Origin: CAYXGE01 sp964464435
GTDB taxonomy: Bacteria > Pseudomonadota > Gammaproteobacteria > Burkholderiales > Methylophilaceae
Assembly (NCBI GenBank): GCA_964464435.1
Contig: CAYXGE010000032.1
Location: 1-20,002 of the forward strand
Length of the DNA: 20,002 nucleotides
Direction of reading: 5' to 3'
This document shows, one piece after another, positions 13,784 to 20,002 of the stretch (the stretch's first letter is position 1; every line of letters starts with the position of its first letter). The notes under the pieces were generated by a model. It ran no database searches and was not told the origin of the DNA. It saw only the letters and a program-made list of their open reading frames with translations. The position numbers and the translations under genes are program-made.

Positions 13784-14176
13784 ATGCGTCATCGCAACAG
13801 CAATCGTAAACTAAACCGTACTAGCAGCCATCGTCAAGCGATGTTGCGTAATATGGCAAACTCATTATTACGTCATGAAGTTATCAAGACCACTTTGCCA
13901 AAAGCAAAAGAGTTGCGTCGTGTAGCTGAGCCATTAATTACATTAGCTAAAACAGCTAGCTTGGCTAATCGTCGTTTGGCATTTAGTCGTACACGTGATC
14001 GTGATATTGTAGGAAAATTATTCAATGAATTAGGTCCACGTTATAATGCACGCAATGGCGGTTATTTGCGCATTTTAAAATGTGGATTCCGTGATGGCGA
14101 CAACGCACCAATGGCCTTGGTTGAGTTAGTAGATCGCCCAGAAGTAGCTGCTGAAGAAGTAGTTACAGCTGAGTAA
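13784..14176 (+). CDS. rplQ: 50S ribosomal protein L17
   Basis: L17 (130 residues) binds near the tunnel exit. It opens MRHRNSNRKLNRTSSHRQAM and contains MLRNMANSLLRHEVIKTTLP, AKELRRVAEPLITLAKTA and RYNARNGGYLRILKCGFRDG. The C-terminus is short and acidic, ending EEVVTAE. It closes the alpha block and is followed within 10 bases by a strong terminator. Confidence 0.98.
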   Translation: MRHRNSNRKLNRTSSHRQAMLRNMANSLLRHEVIKTTLPKAKELRRVAEPLITLAKTASLANRRLAFSRTRDRDIVGKLFNELGPRYNARNGGYLRILKCGFRDGDNAPMALVELVDRPEVAAEEVVTAE

Positions 14177-14184
14177 AAAGTATG

Positions 14185-14214
14185 AAAAAAAGCCGGCATC
14201 GCCGGCTTTTTTTT
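14185..14214. terminator. Bidirectional intrinsic terminator after rplQ
   Basis: Seven As, the stem AGCCGGC (14191-14197), a 3-base ATC loop, GCCGGCT (14201-14207) and an eight-T run make a textbook terminator. The A run on one side and the T run on the other let it work in both directions, ending rplQ transcription from the left and the convergent thioredoxin-fold gene from the right. Confidence 0.93.
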
Positions 14215-14217
14215 CGC

Positions 14218-14612
14218 CTATAATTTAATCAATTGCTCTAAATCTTTGCCATCAAAAGGCCATAAACAAGTGCCTTGCGTAATTGGGTTTTTAACTACAG
14301 GAATGGTAAGTTGGTATTGTTNNNNNNNNNNNNNNNNNNNNNNNNNNNNNNNNNNNNNNNNNNNNNNNNNNNNNNNNNNNNNNNNNNNNNNNNNNNNNNN
14401 NNNNNNNNNNNNNNNNNNNNNCAAGTGCCTTGCGTAATTGGGTTTTTAACTACAGGAATGGTAAGTTGGTATTGTTCAAATAGATGATCATCATCGACAA
14501 TATCTATAAATGTTACCTTGACACCATACTGCTCTGATAACGATTCAAGCATTTCTAGTGCTTGTTCGCATAAGTGACAGTTTGTTGTTCCGTATAAAAG
14601 TAGAGATTTCAT
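14218..14612 (-). CDS. Glutaredoxin-like thioredoxin-fold protein, split by an assembly gap
   Basis: On the minus strand the frame starts at the ATG at 14610-14612 with MKSLLLYGTTNCHLCEQALE, which carries a CXXC motif (Cys12, Cys15). It runs through LTIPVVKNPITQGT until the N run. The frame left of the Ns resumes with the same LTIPVVKNPITQGT and ends LWPFDGKDLEQLIKL, TAG. Removing the Ns and one copy of the 55-bp repeat joins both into one 79-residue protein of 240 bp. The active-site CHLC, the TIPV cis-proline loop and the short length fit the DUF836 glutaredoxin-like family, presumably a cytoplasmic thiol-disulphide protein. Its substrate is unknown. Confidence 0.85.
14267..14476. other. 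Assembly gap of 100 Ns flanked by a 55-bp direct repeat
   Basis: Positions 14322-14421 are exactly 100 Ns. The 55 bp before it (14267-14321) and after it (14422-14476) are identical. This is how two overlapping contig ends look when a scaffolder joins them with a fixed-size gap without merging. The overlap lies inside one gene whose two halves fit together perfectly after collapse, so I infer that no sequence is missing. Confidence 0.92.
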
Positions 14613-14724
14613 CTTCTAATAAATATTTTTAGCGTAAATAACTAATAATAGGTTTTCGTAACTTGTAAAACGCACCATAATAGCACTCTAACAATCATAT
14701 CAACGATAACAACATCACAGCGAA

Positions 14725-16161
14725 ATGACCGAGTTAAACGACAATAAGGATAGCTTACAAGAAAGCCTACAACAAGTTGTACGCTTGCTAGATAAGCACA
14801 AGTTGGTTGAGTCGCTTGTGCATAGGCAAGAAATGCCAAAACACGACCTTGTTGAAACGCTTGTACATAAGCAAAACACTGCCGAGTTACAGTCTCGCCT
14901 TGAATCTTTGCACCCCGCTGACGTTGCCTATATTTTAGAGGCGCTACCTATTGATGATAGGTTACTGGTCTGGGACTTAGTTAAAGCAGAGCGTGATGGC
15001 GAGATACTCTTAGAAGTATCTGATGCTGTTCGTCAAACGCTTATTGCAGACATGGATACGGAAGAGTTGCTGGCAGCTGCTGAGCAACTTGATACTGATG
15101 AACTTGCTGACCTAGCCCCAGATTTACCAAAAGACGTTTTACAAGAGTTGCTTGATGGTTTAGATGCAAGTAATCGTGAAAGACTTCAATCAGCACTTTC
15201 GTATCCTGAAGATGCCGTGGGTGCCTTCATGGACTTTGACATCGTTACCATTAGAGAAGATATTACTCTAGAAGTCGCCTTGCGTTACTTGAGACGCATT
15301 GGCACATTACCAGATCATACGGATAAATTATTTGTAGTAGACAGATATGATGTTTTACGCGGAGTGTTGCCACTTAAGCGTTTAGTAGTCAGTGATTTAG
15401 ACTCGAAAGTGACTGACATTATGTCAGAAGATGCCGTAACATTTAGCCCGACAGATGATGCGGATGAGGCATCAAAAGCATTTGAACGCTATGACCTTGT
15501 AACTGCACCTGTAGTTGATGGCAACAATAAGCTGATAGGACGTATTACTGTGGACGCCATCATGGATTATATCCGCGATGAGGCTGAAAGTGATATGTTG
15601 TCCATGGCTGGCTTACGTGAAGAAGAAGATTTGTTTTCTTCTGTCTGGAAATCAGTACAAAACCGCTGGACATGGCTAGCTGTTAACCTTGTTACCGCTA
15701 TTATTGCATCACGTGTAATAGGTGTATTTGAAGGCTCTATTGAAAAAATTGTAGCCTTAGCGGCCTTAATGCCAATAGTGGCAGGCATTGGTGGCAACTC
15801 AGGCAATCAAACCACCACTATGATTGTGCGAGGCCTGGCTTTAGGTCAGGTTTCCGCTTCAAGTAAGCGCGCATTGTTAACTAAAGAGGTTGGCGTTGGG
15901 TTAATGAATGGACTGATTTGGGGTGGCGTTTTAGGATTTATTGCCTACTTTATTTATGGCAATTATCAATTAGGTTTAGTCATGATGTCGGCTATGACAC
16001 TGAACTTATTATTGGCTGCCGTGATGGGTGTCATGATTCCTATGGTGCTGACAAAGTTTGGTCGCGACCCTGCTGTAGGTTCAAGTGTTCTAATTACGGC
16101 GGTCACAGACAGTGGTGGATTCTTTATTTTCTTAGGTCTAGCGACCCTCTTTTTAATTTAA
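14725..16161 (+). CDS. mgtE: MgtE-family magnesium channel/transporter
   Basis: This 478-residue inner-membrane protein has the MgtE layout: an acidic cytoplasmic N domain (about 50-165, with LHPADVAYILEALP at 62-75), two CBS domains (about 165-285), a plug helix and five membrane segments from about 316 on. Family signatures are PIVAGIGGNSGNQTTTMIVR (350-369) and DPAVGSSVLITAVTDSGGF (448-466). Asp462 matches the pore magnesium-binding aspartate. The cytosolic domains act as a Mg2+ sensor in the Thermus homologue. Residues 24-53 hold two copies of a 15-residue repeat not typical of the family. No clear ribosome-binding site precedes the ATG. The mscS-family gene follows 6 bp after the stop, so they are probably co-transcribed. 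Confidence 0.94.
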   Translation: MTELNDNKDSLQESLQQVVRLLDKHKLVESLVHRQEMPKHDLVETLVHKQNTAELQSRLESLHPADVAYILEALPIDDRLLVWDLVKAERDGEILLEVSDAVRQTLIADMDTEELLAAAEQLDTDELADLAPDLPKDVLQELLDGLDASNRERLQSALSYPEDAVGAFMDFDIVTIREDITLEVALRYLRRIGTLPDHTDKLFVVDRYDVLRGVLPLKRLVVSDLDSKVTDIMSEDAVTFSPTDDADEASKAFERYDLVTAPVVDGNNKLIGRITVDAIMDYIRDEAESDMLSMAGLREEEDLFSSVWKSVQNRWTWLAVNLVTAIIASRVIGVFEGSIEKIVALAALMPIVAGIGGNSGNQTTTMIVRGLALGQVSASSKRALLTKEVGVGLMNGLIWGGVLGFIAYFIYGNYQLGLVMMSAMTLNLLLAAVMGVMIPMVLTKFGRDPAVGSSVLITAVTDSGGFFIFLGLATLFLI

Positions 16162-16167
16162 GGCATC

Positions 16168-17445
16168 ATGAATAATGAAATGTTACTGATATGGAGTGAA
16201 ATCAAGGCTGACTTTGCTTCACCAGCCTTTGTTTGGCAACTCATGGTGATTGCGGCTTCGTTAGTACTTGCATGGTCTGTCAACGGGGTTTTAAGAGCCT
16301 ATGTGATGCGCCATGCGCCAGAAGATTGGAAGCTAGCAATAGGTGGCATTAATCGAATTTTATTCCCCCTTTCATCATTAGCATTTGTGTTGATAGGGCA
16401 ATGGATACTAAGCGAATTTCAGCATGTTGCAATGCTTAGGCTATTCTCAAGGTTACTTATTGCCATGGCAGTGATACGTTTAGCTGTTTATGCCTTACGT
16501 TATATTTTTAATCCTAGCGGTTGGTTGCGCGCAATGGAAAATACTATTAGTGCAATAGTATGGATAGTGTTGGCGTTGCACCTTAGCGGTATATTGCCAG
16601 AAATATATTTGCTGTTAGAAAGTGTTAGCTTTACGTTGGGAAAGACAAAACTTAATTTACTCCAGCTATTTCAAGGATTACTGACTATCCTTGTTACCTT
16701 ATTTATTGCGCTATGGATTAGCCGTATCATTGAAAATAAATTGATGCGTGCTGAAAACGTGAGTATTAATATTCGCGTGGTGCTAGCAAAACTAGTGCGT
16801 ATATTCTTATCTTTTGTGGCAGTACTTGTTGCACTATCTGCTGTTGGTTTAGATATCACCTTGCTTTCGGTATTTGGTGGTGCGCTAGGTGTAGGTTTGG
16901 CTTTTGGCTTGCAAAAGATTGCCAGTAATTATGTCAGTGGATTTATTATTCTTGTAGATCACTCAGTACAAATAGGTGATTTAATTACTGTAGATAAACA
17001 CTATGGGGTTGTTAAAGACTTGCGTTCACGCTATCTAATGTTGCGCAAGCTTGATGGTACCGAGGTCATTATCCCCAATGAAATGTTGATTACCGAAGTA
17101 GTGATTAATCACACCTCAGCGGTACATCGCGCGAGAATAGAACAATCGATTCAGGTGGCGTATCACAGTGATTTAGAGCAAGTCATCACACTCATGAAAG
17201 AAGTGGCTAATCAACATCCAAGAGTCATCAAGACGGAAGGAATAGAAGTGTTTATTAAAGCATTTGCTGAGAGCGGGATTGATCTCGTCTTGTCGTACTG
17301 GATAGCTGACCCTGAAGAAGGGTCAGCAAAAATGCAAACTGAGTTGTATCTCAGTATTTGGAATCTGTTTAAGCATCATGGGATTGAAATCCCATTCCCT
17401 CAACGCCAAGTGCATTTAATGCAACCATTACCCAGGCATTCGTAA
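16168..17445 (+). CDS. MscS-family mechanosensitive ion channel
   Basis: This 425-residue inner-membrane protein has several N-terminal hydrophobic helices (about 22-43, 62-82, 93-112, 126-147, 163-185) before the pore part. The MscS core has the Gly/Ala-rich pore helix GGALGVGLAFGLQKIASNYV (237-256), the beta-domain motif IIPNEMLITEVVINH (301-315) and the C-terminal alpha/beta domain ending FPQRQVHL (410-417). Such channels open under membrane tension to release solutes during osmotic downshock. The extra helices place it among the larger members, not the three-helix E. coli MscS. It starts 6 bp after mgtE, and the two channels probably form an operon that ends at the terminator at 17458. 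Confidence 0.92.
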   Translation: MNNEMLLIWSEIKADFASPAFVWQLMVIAASLVLAWSVNGVLRAYVMRHAPEDWKLAIGGINRILFPLSSLAFVLIGQWILSEFQHVAMLRLFSRLLIAMAVIRLAVYALRYIFNPSGWLRAMENTISAIVWIVLALHLSGILPEIYLLLESVSFTLGKTKLNLLQLFQGLLTILVTLFIALWISRIIENKLMRAENVSINIRVVLAKLVRIFLSFVAVLVALSAVGLDITLLSVFGGALGVGLAFGLQKIASNYVSGFIILVDHSVQIGDLITVDKHYGVVKDLRSRYLMLRKLDGTEVIIPNEMLITEVVINHTSAVHRARIEQSIQVAYHSDLEQVITLMKEVANQHPRVIKTEGIEVFIKAFAESGIDLVLSYWIADPEEGSAKMQTELYLSIWNLFKHHGIEIPFPQRQVHLMQPLPRHS

Positions 17446-17457
17446 CCAATTGCCAAT

Positions 17458-17485
17458 AAAAAAGCCCGTTATAACGGGCTTTTTT
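17458..17485. terminator. Bidirectional intrinsic terminator between mscS-family gene and rpmG
   Basis: Six As, the stem GCCCGTT (17464-17470), a 2-base loop, AACGGGC (17473-17479) and six Ts form a symmetrical terminator. It serves the plus-strand channel genes and the minus-strand rpmB-rpmG pair. Confidence 0.92.
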
Positions 17486-17500
17486 GTGTTAAGTAGTAAA

Positions 17501-17656
17501 TTACTTAAGTTTTGTTTCTTTGTACATCACATGCTTGCGAGCAACTGGGTCAAATTTTTTGATTTCCATTTTCTCTGGCATGGTACGTTTATTTTTTGTG
17601 GTGGTATAAAAATGACCTGTACCAGCACTAGACTCTAATTTAATTTTTTCACGCAT
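17501..17656 (-). CDS. rpmG: 50S ribosomal protein L33
   Basis: This 51-residue gene starts MREKIKLESSAGTGHFYTTT and continues KNKRTMPEKMEIKKFDPVAR, KHVMYKETKLK, the standard L33 sequence. The zinc-binding CXXC pairs found in some L33 proteins are absent, so this is the C-minus form. A GGAG site precedes the ATG on the minus strand. It is 12 bp downstream of rpmB, the usual rpmB-rpmG pair. Confidence 0.97.
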   Translation of the reverse strand: MREKIKLESSAGTGHFYTTTKNKRTMPEKMEIKKFDPVARKHVMYKETKLK

Positions 17657-17668
17657 GGCTTAAGCTCC

Positions 17669-17905
17669 TTAAACTTTTTCGCCAGCAGCACGCATATCAG
17701 CCAAAACAGCATCAATGCCATTTTTGTCAATAGTACGTAATGCAGCGTTAGTGATACGCAGGCTTACCCAGCGATTTTCACTTTCAACCCAAAATTTGCG
17801 ATTTTGCAAATTAGGAAGAAAACGACGTTTTGTTTTGTTTTGTGCGTGAGAAACATTGTTTCCCACCATTGGCTTTTTGCCTGTTACCTGACATACACGT
17901 GCCAT
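17669..17905 (-). CDS. rpmB: 50S ribosomal protein L28
   Basis: L28 (78 residues from this start) joins the 50S subunit late in assembly. The open frame extends upstream to 17947, but the ATG at 17903-17905 has GGAGAC in front and yields MARVCQVTGKKPMVGNNVSH, the conserved start with full family length. The centre reads NKTKRRFLPNLQNRKFWVES, and the end is VLADMRAAGEKV. The upstream extension would overlap the -10 element and is rejected. Confidence 0.97.
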   Translation of the reverse strand: MARVCQVTGKKPMVGNNVSHAQNKTKRRFLPNLQNRKFWVESENRWVSLRITNAALRTIDKNGIDAVLADMRAAGEKV

Positions 17906-17946
17906 GGTTTGTCTCCAAAATACTTTGCTTTTTGCGAAAGACCGCA

Positions 17947-17976
17947 ATTATAGTACGAATCTTACTGCCAATTCAA
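17947..17976 (-). promoter_or_regulatory. Promoter of rpmB-rpmG
   Basis: Read on the minus strand, TTGAAT (17971-17976) is followed after 18 bp by a perfect TATAAT (17947-17952). Next come TGCGG and the pyrimidine run TCTTTC, so the transcript should start near 17940. The GC-rich discriminator plus pyrimidine start repeats the pattern seen at rplC, rplN and rpsM. The start codon of rpmB is about 35 bases further on. Confidence 0.72.
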
Positions 17977-18004
17977 GCTAAATGTCTTATTTTCTTAAAT
18001 AATA

Positions 18005-18457
18005 TTAGCTTTTTCCGGTGCTACCAAAACCGCCCTCACCACGTGCACTTGAATCAAACTCTTCTACAATATTAAAAGCTGCTTGCATCACAGGCACAAT
18101 TACGAGTTGCGCGATACGTTCCATTGGGTTGATGATGAAAGACTCTTTACTTCGGTTCCAGCAAGAAACGAGTAATTGGCCTTGATAGTCTGAATCAATC
18201 AGCCCCACTAGATTGCCTAATACAATGCCGTGTTTATGTCCTAAGCCAGAGCGTGGCAATATTAGAGCGGCATATTGTGGATTGGCAAGATGAATGGCCA
18301 TGCCCGTGGGAATTAGTGTTGTTTCACCAGGATGTAAGGTCTGCGTATGTTCGATGCAGGCACGTAAATCAAGCCCTGCCGAGCCAGTAGTGGCATAGCT
18401 TGGCATATTGCTTTTAAGGCGAGCATCTAAAATTTTGACATCAACATGAATCGACAT
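18005..18457 (-). CDS. dut: Deoxyuridine 5'-triphosphate nucleotidohydrolase (dUTPase)
   Basis: dUTPase splits dUTP into dUMP and pyrophosphate, which keeps uracil out of DNA and feeds dTMP synthesis. All five motifs of the trimeric family are present in this 150-residue protein: AGLDLRA (27-33), PRSGLG (68-73), GLIDSDYQG (85-93, with the catalytic aspartate region), ERIAQLV (113-119) and the C-terminal RGEGGFGSTG (139-148). It has an AGAGAAG site before the ATG. It lies upstream of rpmB on the same strand, but the rpmB promoter falls between them. It is cytoplasmic and complete. Confidence 0.97.
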   Translation of the reverse strand: MSIHVDVKILDARLKSNMPSYATTGSAGLDLRACIEHTQTLHPGETTLIPTGMAIHLANPQYAALILPRSGLGHKHGIVLGNLVGLIDSDYQGQLLVSCWNRSKESFIINPMERIAQLVIVPVMQAAFNIVEEFDSSARGEGGFGSTGKS

Positions 18458-18525
18458 GGGCTTCTCTGTAATTGAAATAGATTAATAAATGAATAAGTGT
18501 TGATTAAACACTAAAATAGAAAAAT

Positions 18526-18556
18526 AAAAAAGCCAGCCGCAAATATCGGCTGGCTT
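18526..18556 (-). terminator. Intrinsic terminator of the TonB-dependent receptor gene
   Basis: Read on the minus strand, AAGCCAGCCG (18547-18556), a 7-base loop and CGGCTGGCTT (18530-18539) form a perfect 10-bp stem, followed by a T-rich run. It lies 19 bp after the stop codon of the receptor gene. Confidence 0.9.
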
Positions 18557-18574
18557 AACAGTATTGACGAGTAA

Positions 18575-20002
18575 CTAAAATTTATAGTTAGCGCTTAGGC
18601 CAACTAAATAATTTCTATCCGCACCTGGTTCAAAGAAGCGTTGATTAGCGTCACCAACTCTTACAGACCCTATATATTCTTTATCAAACATATTTTCAAC
18701 ACGTAAGTATTCTCTAAAATTCCAGTTTGCTAAGTTTTGCTCAAACCCAGCGCGCAAGTTAAAAATAGTATAAGAAGAGGCTATATCAGTGTTTATGTCA
18801 TTGACATACACCTTGCTATTGTGGCGACCTTCAAAGGCAGTATTGAAACCAAGCGGTTCATATTTCCAAGCCACCTCACCATAAATCTGGCTACGATAAG
18901 TTCCAGGTATACGATTACCTGATTCTACCAGGCCGCTAAAACTTGCAAAGCTAGAGTCGAATTTAGCATTTAATAGAGTATATGCTAAATAAGTCGAAAG
19001 ATTGTTGTCAAATTTTGAGTCTATCGAGAACTCCATACCAGTTCTCTTAGTTTTGCCAGCATTAGTAAAGACACTTCTACCATTTAAATTTTCACTGGTA
19101 ACTATCTCATCGTTAGTATTGACATAATATACTGTTAAATTGGCTAGGGTATTATCACTAAGAAAAGCTTTAGTACCTATTTCAAAGTTTTCACTTTCAC
19201 TAGGTCTAAGAGATAAGTTTGGTGTGGCATTGTTTGCAGTTGTATTGAAAGCGACCTCTACAAAGGTTGGCGTTTCAAATCCTTTGCCGTAGTTTGCATA
19301 CAGATTGACTTGAGGAGTTACCTTCCATACAGCCCCAATAACTGGAGTAGTTTTGTTGTAAGACACATTGCCACTGTTATTACCGTTTGAATTGGCTCCT
19401 ACAACAAAGTTGTCATTTATTCTCAAATTAACTTTAGTACGACGTAAGCCTGCATGAATATCGACTGTGTCAGTAGCAGATAATTTACCTTGGAAATATC
19501 TGTCAAAATTAGTTGATATATTTTCTTCATTTCGATTGGGTGCGTTGGCTGCTATGCCAGCAAGCTGCGTATTAGTGTCTAACCTATCGTCTTCTGATTT
19601 GCCGTAGTTAATGCCGAAACTGACTGTATAGTTTCGCCCCATTATCTCTCCATTGTTATCCCAGCGTAAATCTGTACCATAAAAATCTCTTGAAATCTGG
19701 CTGGTTCTTGCATTGGTTCCTGTAGGATTGAATGGAAGTATCTGAGAATTCTCTCTATTACCTATATATGGTATTAATGTAAGTTTATTGTTAGCGTTCA
19801 ATAAATGCTCTAAATTAAATCCAATTTGAGTGTGACTCCTAGAGACACTTGTATTTGCATTTATTGCAGCGGCTACGACTCCCTTTCTATTTCTATCAAC
19901 ATCTTGCTTGGTTAAACCCAAAGGGTCTTGTGCATCCTGTTCAAACCAGTTCACAAGTGTGGTCAATTTTGTCGCATCACTGATATTAAATTTAAATTTA
20001 GC
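18575..20002 (-). CDS. TonB-dependent outer-membrane receptor, C-terminal part (partial)
   Basis: The minus-strand frame is open to the window edge, so the N-terminus with signal peptide, TonB box and plug domain is missing and 475 residues are visible. It shows a beta-barrel pattern of alternating polar and hydrophobic strands, with NWFEQDAQDPLGLTKQDVDR near the left end, TPVIGAVWKVTPQVNLYANY and GKGFETPTFVEVAF in the middle, LRPSESENFEIGTKAFLSDN, and the outer-membrane terminal strand LSANYKF ending in Phe. The SxSENFEIGTK and YGKGFETP segments are typical of siderophore-type receptors that use TonB energy to import ferric chelates. The actual ligand cannot be told. Many Asn, Thr and Ser residues set it apart from its basic neighbours, as is usual for barrels. 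Confidence 0.9.
   Translation of the reverse strand, partial: AKFKFNISDATKLTTLVNWFEQDAQDPLGLTKQDVDRNRKGVVAAAINANTSVSRSHTQIGFNLEHLLNANNKLTLIPYIGNRENSQILPFNPTGTNARTSQISRDFYGTDLRWDNNGEIMGRNYTVSFGINYGKSEDDRLDTNTQLAGIAANAPNRNEENISTNFDRYFQGKLSATDTVDIHAGLRRTKVNLRINDNFVVGANSNGNNSGNVSYNKTTPVIGAVWKVTPQVNLYANYGKGFETPTFVEVAFNTTANNATPNLSLRPSESENFEIGTKAFLSDNTLANLTVYYVNTNDEIVTSENLNGRSVFTNAGKTKRTGMEFSIDSKFDNNLSTYLAYTLLNAKFDSSFASFSGLVESGNRIPGTYRSQIYGEVAWKYEPLGFNTAFEGRHNSKVYVNDINTDIASSYTIFNLRAGFEQNLANWNFREYLRVENMFDKEYIGSVRVGDANQRFFEPGADRNYLVGLSANYKF

Noticed and set aside
14267..14476. A 55-bp direct repeat that could suggest a duplication, target site or CRISPR-like unit.
   Set aside because: The copies are perfect and directly border exactly 100 Ns inside one gene; an assembly overlap explains this completely.
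14246..14487. Plus-strand open frames running through the N block.
   Set aside because: They exist only because Ns contain no stop codons, and they are antisense to the thioredoxin-fold gene.
14663..14681. Possible mgtE promoter using TTGTAA and CATAAT.
   Set aside because: The two elements are only 7 bp apart; no well-spaced pair could be found in the 112-bp gap, although a promoter must exist there for one or both divergent genes.
17906..17947. Upstream start extending rpmB by 14 residues.
   Set aside because: It would start at the -10 element of the likely promoter and before the GGAGAC site; L28 normally starts MARVCQVTGK.
1..20002. A previously undescribed multi-gene system.
   Set aside because: Every gene is assigned to a known housekeeping or transport family, and no leftover region longer than about 155 bp is without a gene. 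The unexplained signals are all regulatory in scale.

Overview
The window carries a betaproteobacterial ribosomal-protein supercluster (tuf end, S10, spc and alpha operons) followed by a short run of unrelated housekeeping genes. The gene order and the sequences of EF-Tu, S4, L36, SecY and RpoA point to a betaproteobacterium. The AT-leaning base composition and lysine-rich basic proteins would suit a Methylophilaceae-like methylotroph, but that family call is an inference and no marker here proves it. A run of exactly 100 Ns shows that this is a draft assembly.

Positions 1-14214, all plus strand: the last 17 codons of tuf; then rpsJ, rplC, rplD, rplW, rplB, rpsS, rplV, rpsC, rplP, rpmC, rpsQ (S10 block); rplN, rplX, rplE, rpsN, rpsH, rplF, rplR, rpsE, rpmD, rplO, secY, infA, rpmJ (spc block); and rpsM, rpsK, rpsD, rpoA, rplQ (alpha block), closed by a strong terminator. 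Most genes are 0-30 bp apart or overlap by 1, 4 or 17 bp. The only larger gaps lie before rplC, before rplN and before rpsM. Each of these gaps holds a sigma70-like -10 element followed a few bases later by a GC-rich stretch and a pyrimidine run ending in GG. In front of rplC and rplN a hairpin starts right at the expected 5' end of the transcript. These look like the three real entry points into the cluster.

Positions 14218-17445: a convergent minus-strand thioredoxin-fold gene interrupted by the N run, then on the plus strand an MgtE-type magnesium channel and an MscS-family mechanosensitive channel. The two sides of the N run repeat the same 55 bp, so the gap is almost certainly an assembly artefact and the gene is intact (79 residues).

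Positions 17458-20002, all minus strand: a shared bidirectional terminator, rpmG and rpmB with their own promoter, dut, a terminator, and the C-terminal part of a TonB-dependent outer-membrane receptor that runs off the right edge.

I found no mobile element, CRISPR array, tRNA or rRNA, and no candidate for a wholly new system. The observations worth following are the common promoter/leader design of the ribosomal blocks, the leader hairpins, the collapsed assembly gap and a few start-codon and overlap oddities.
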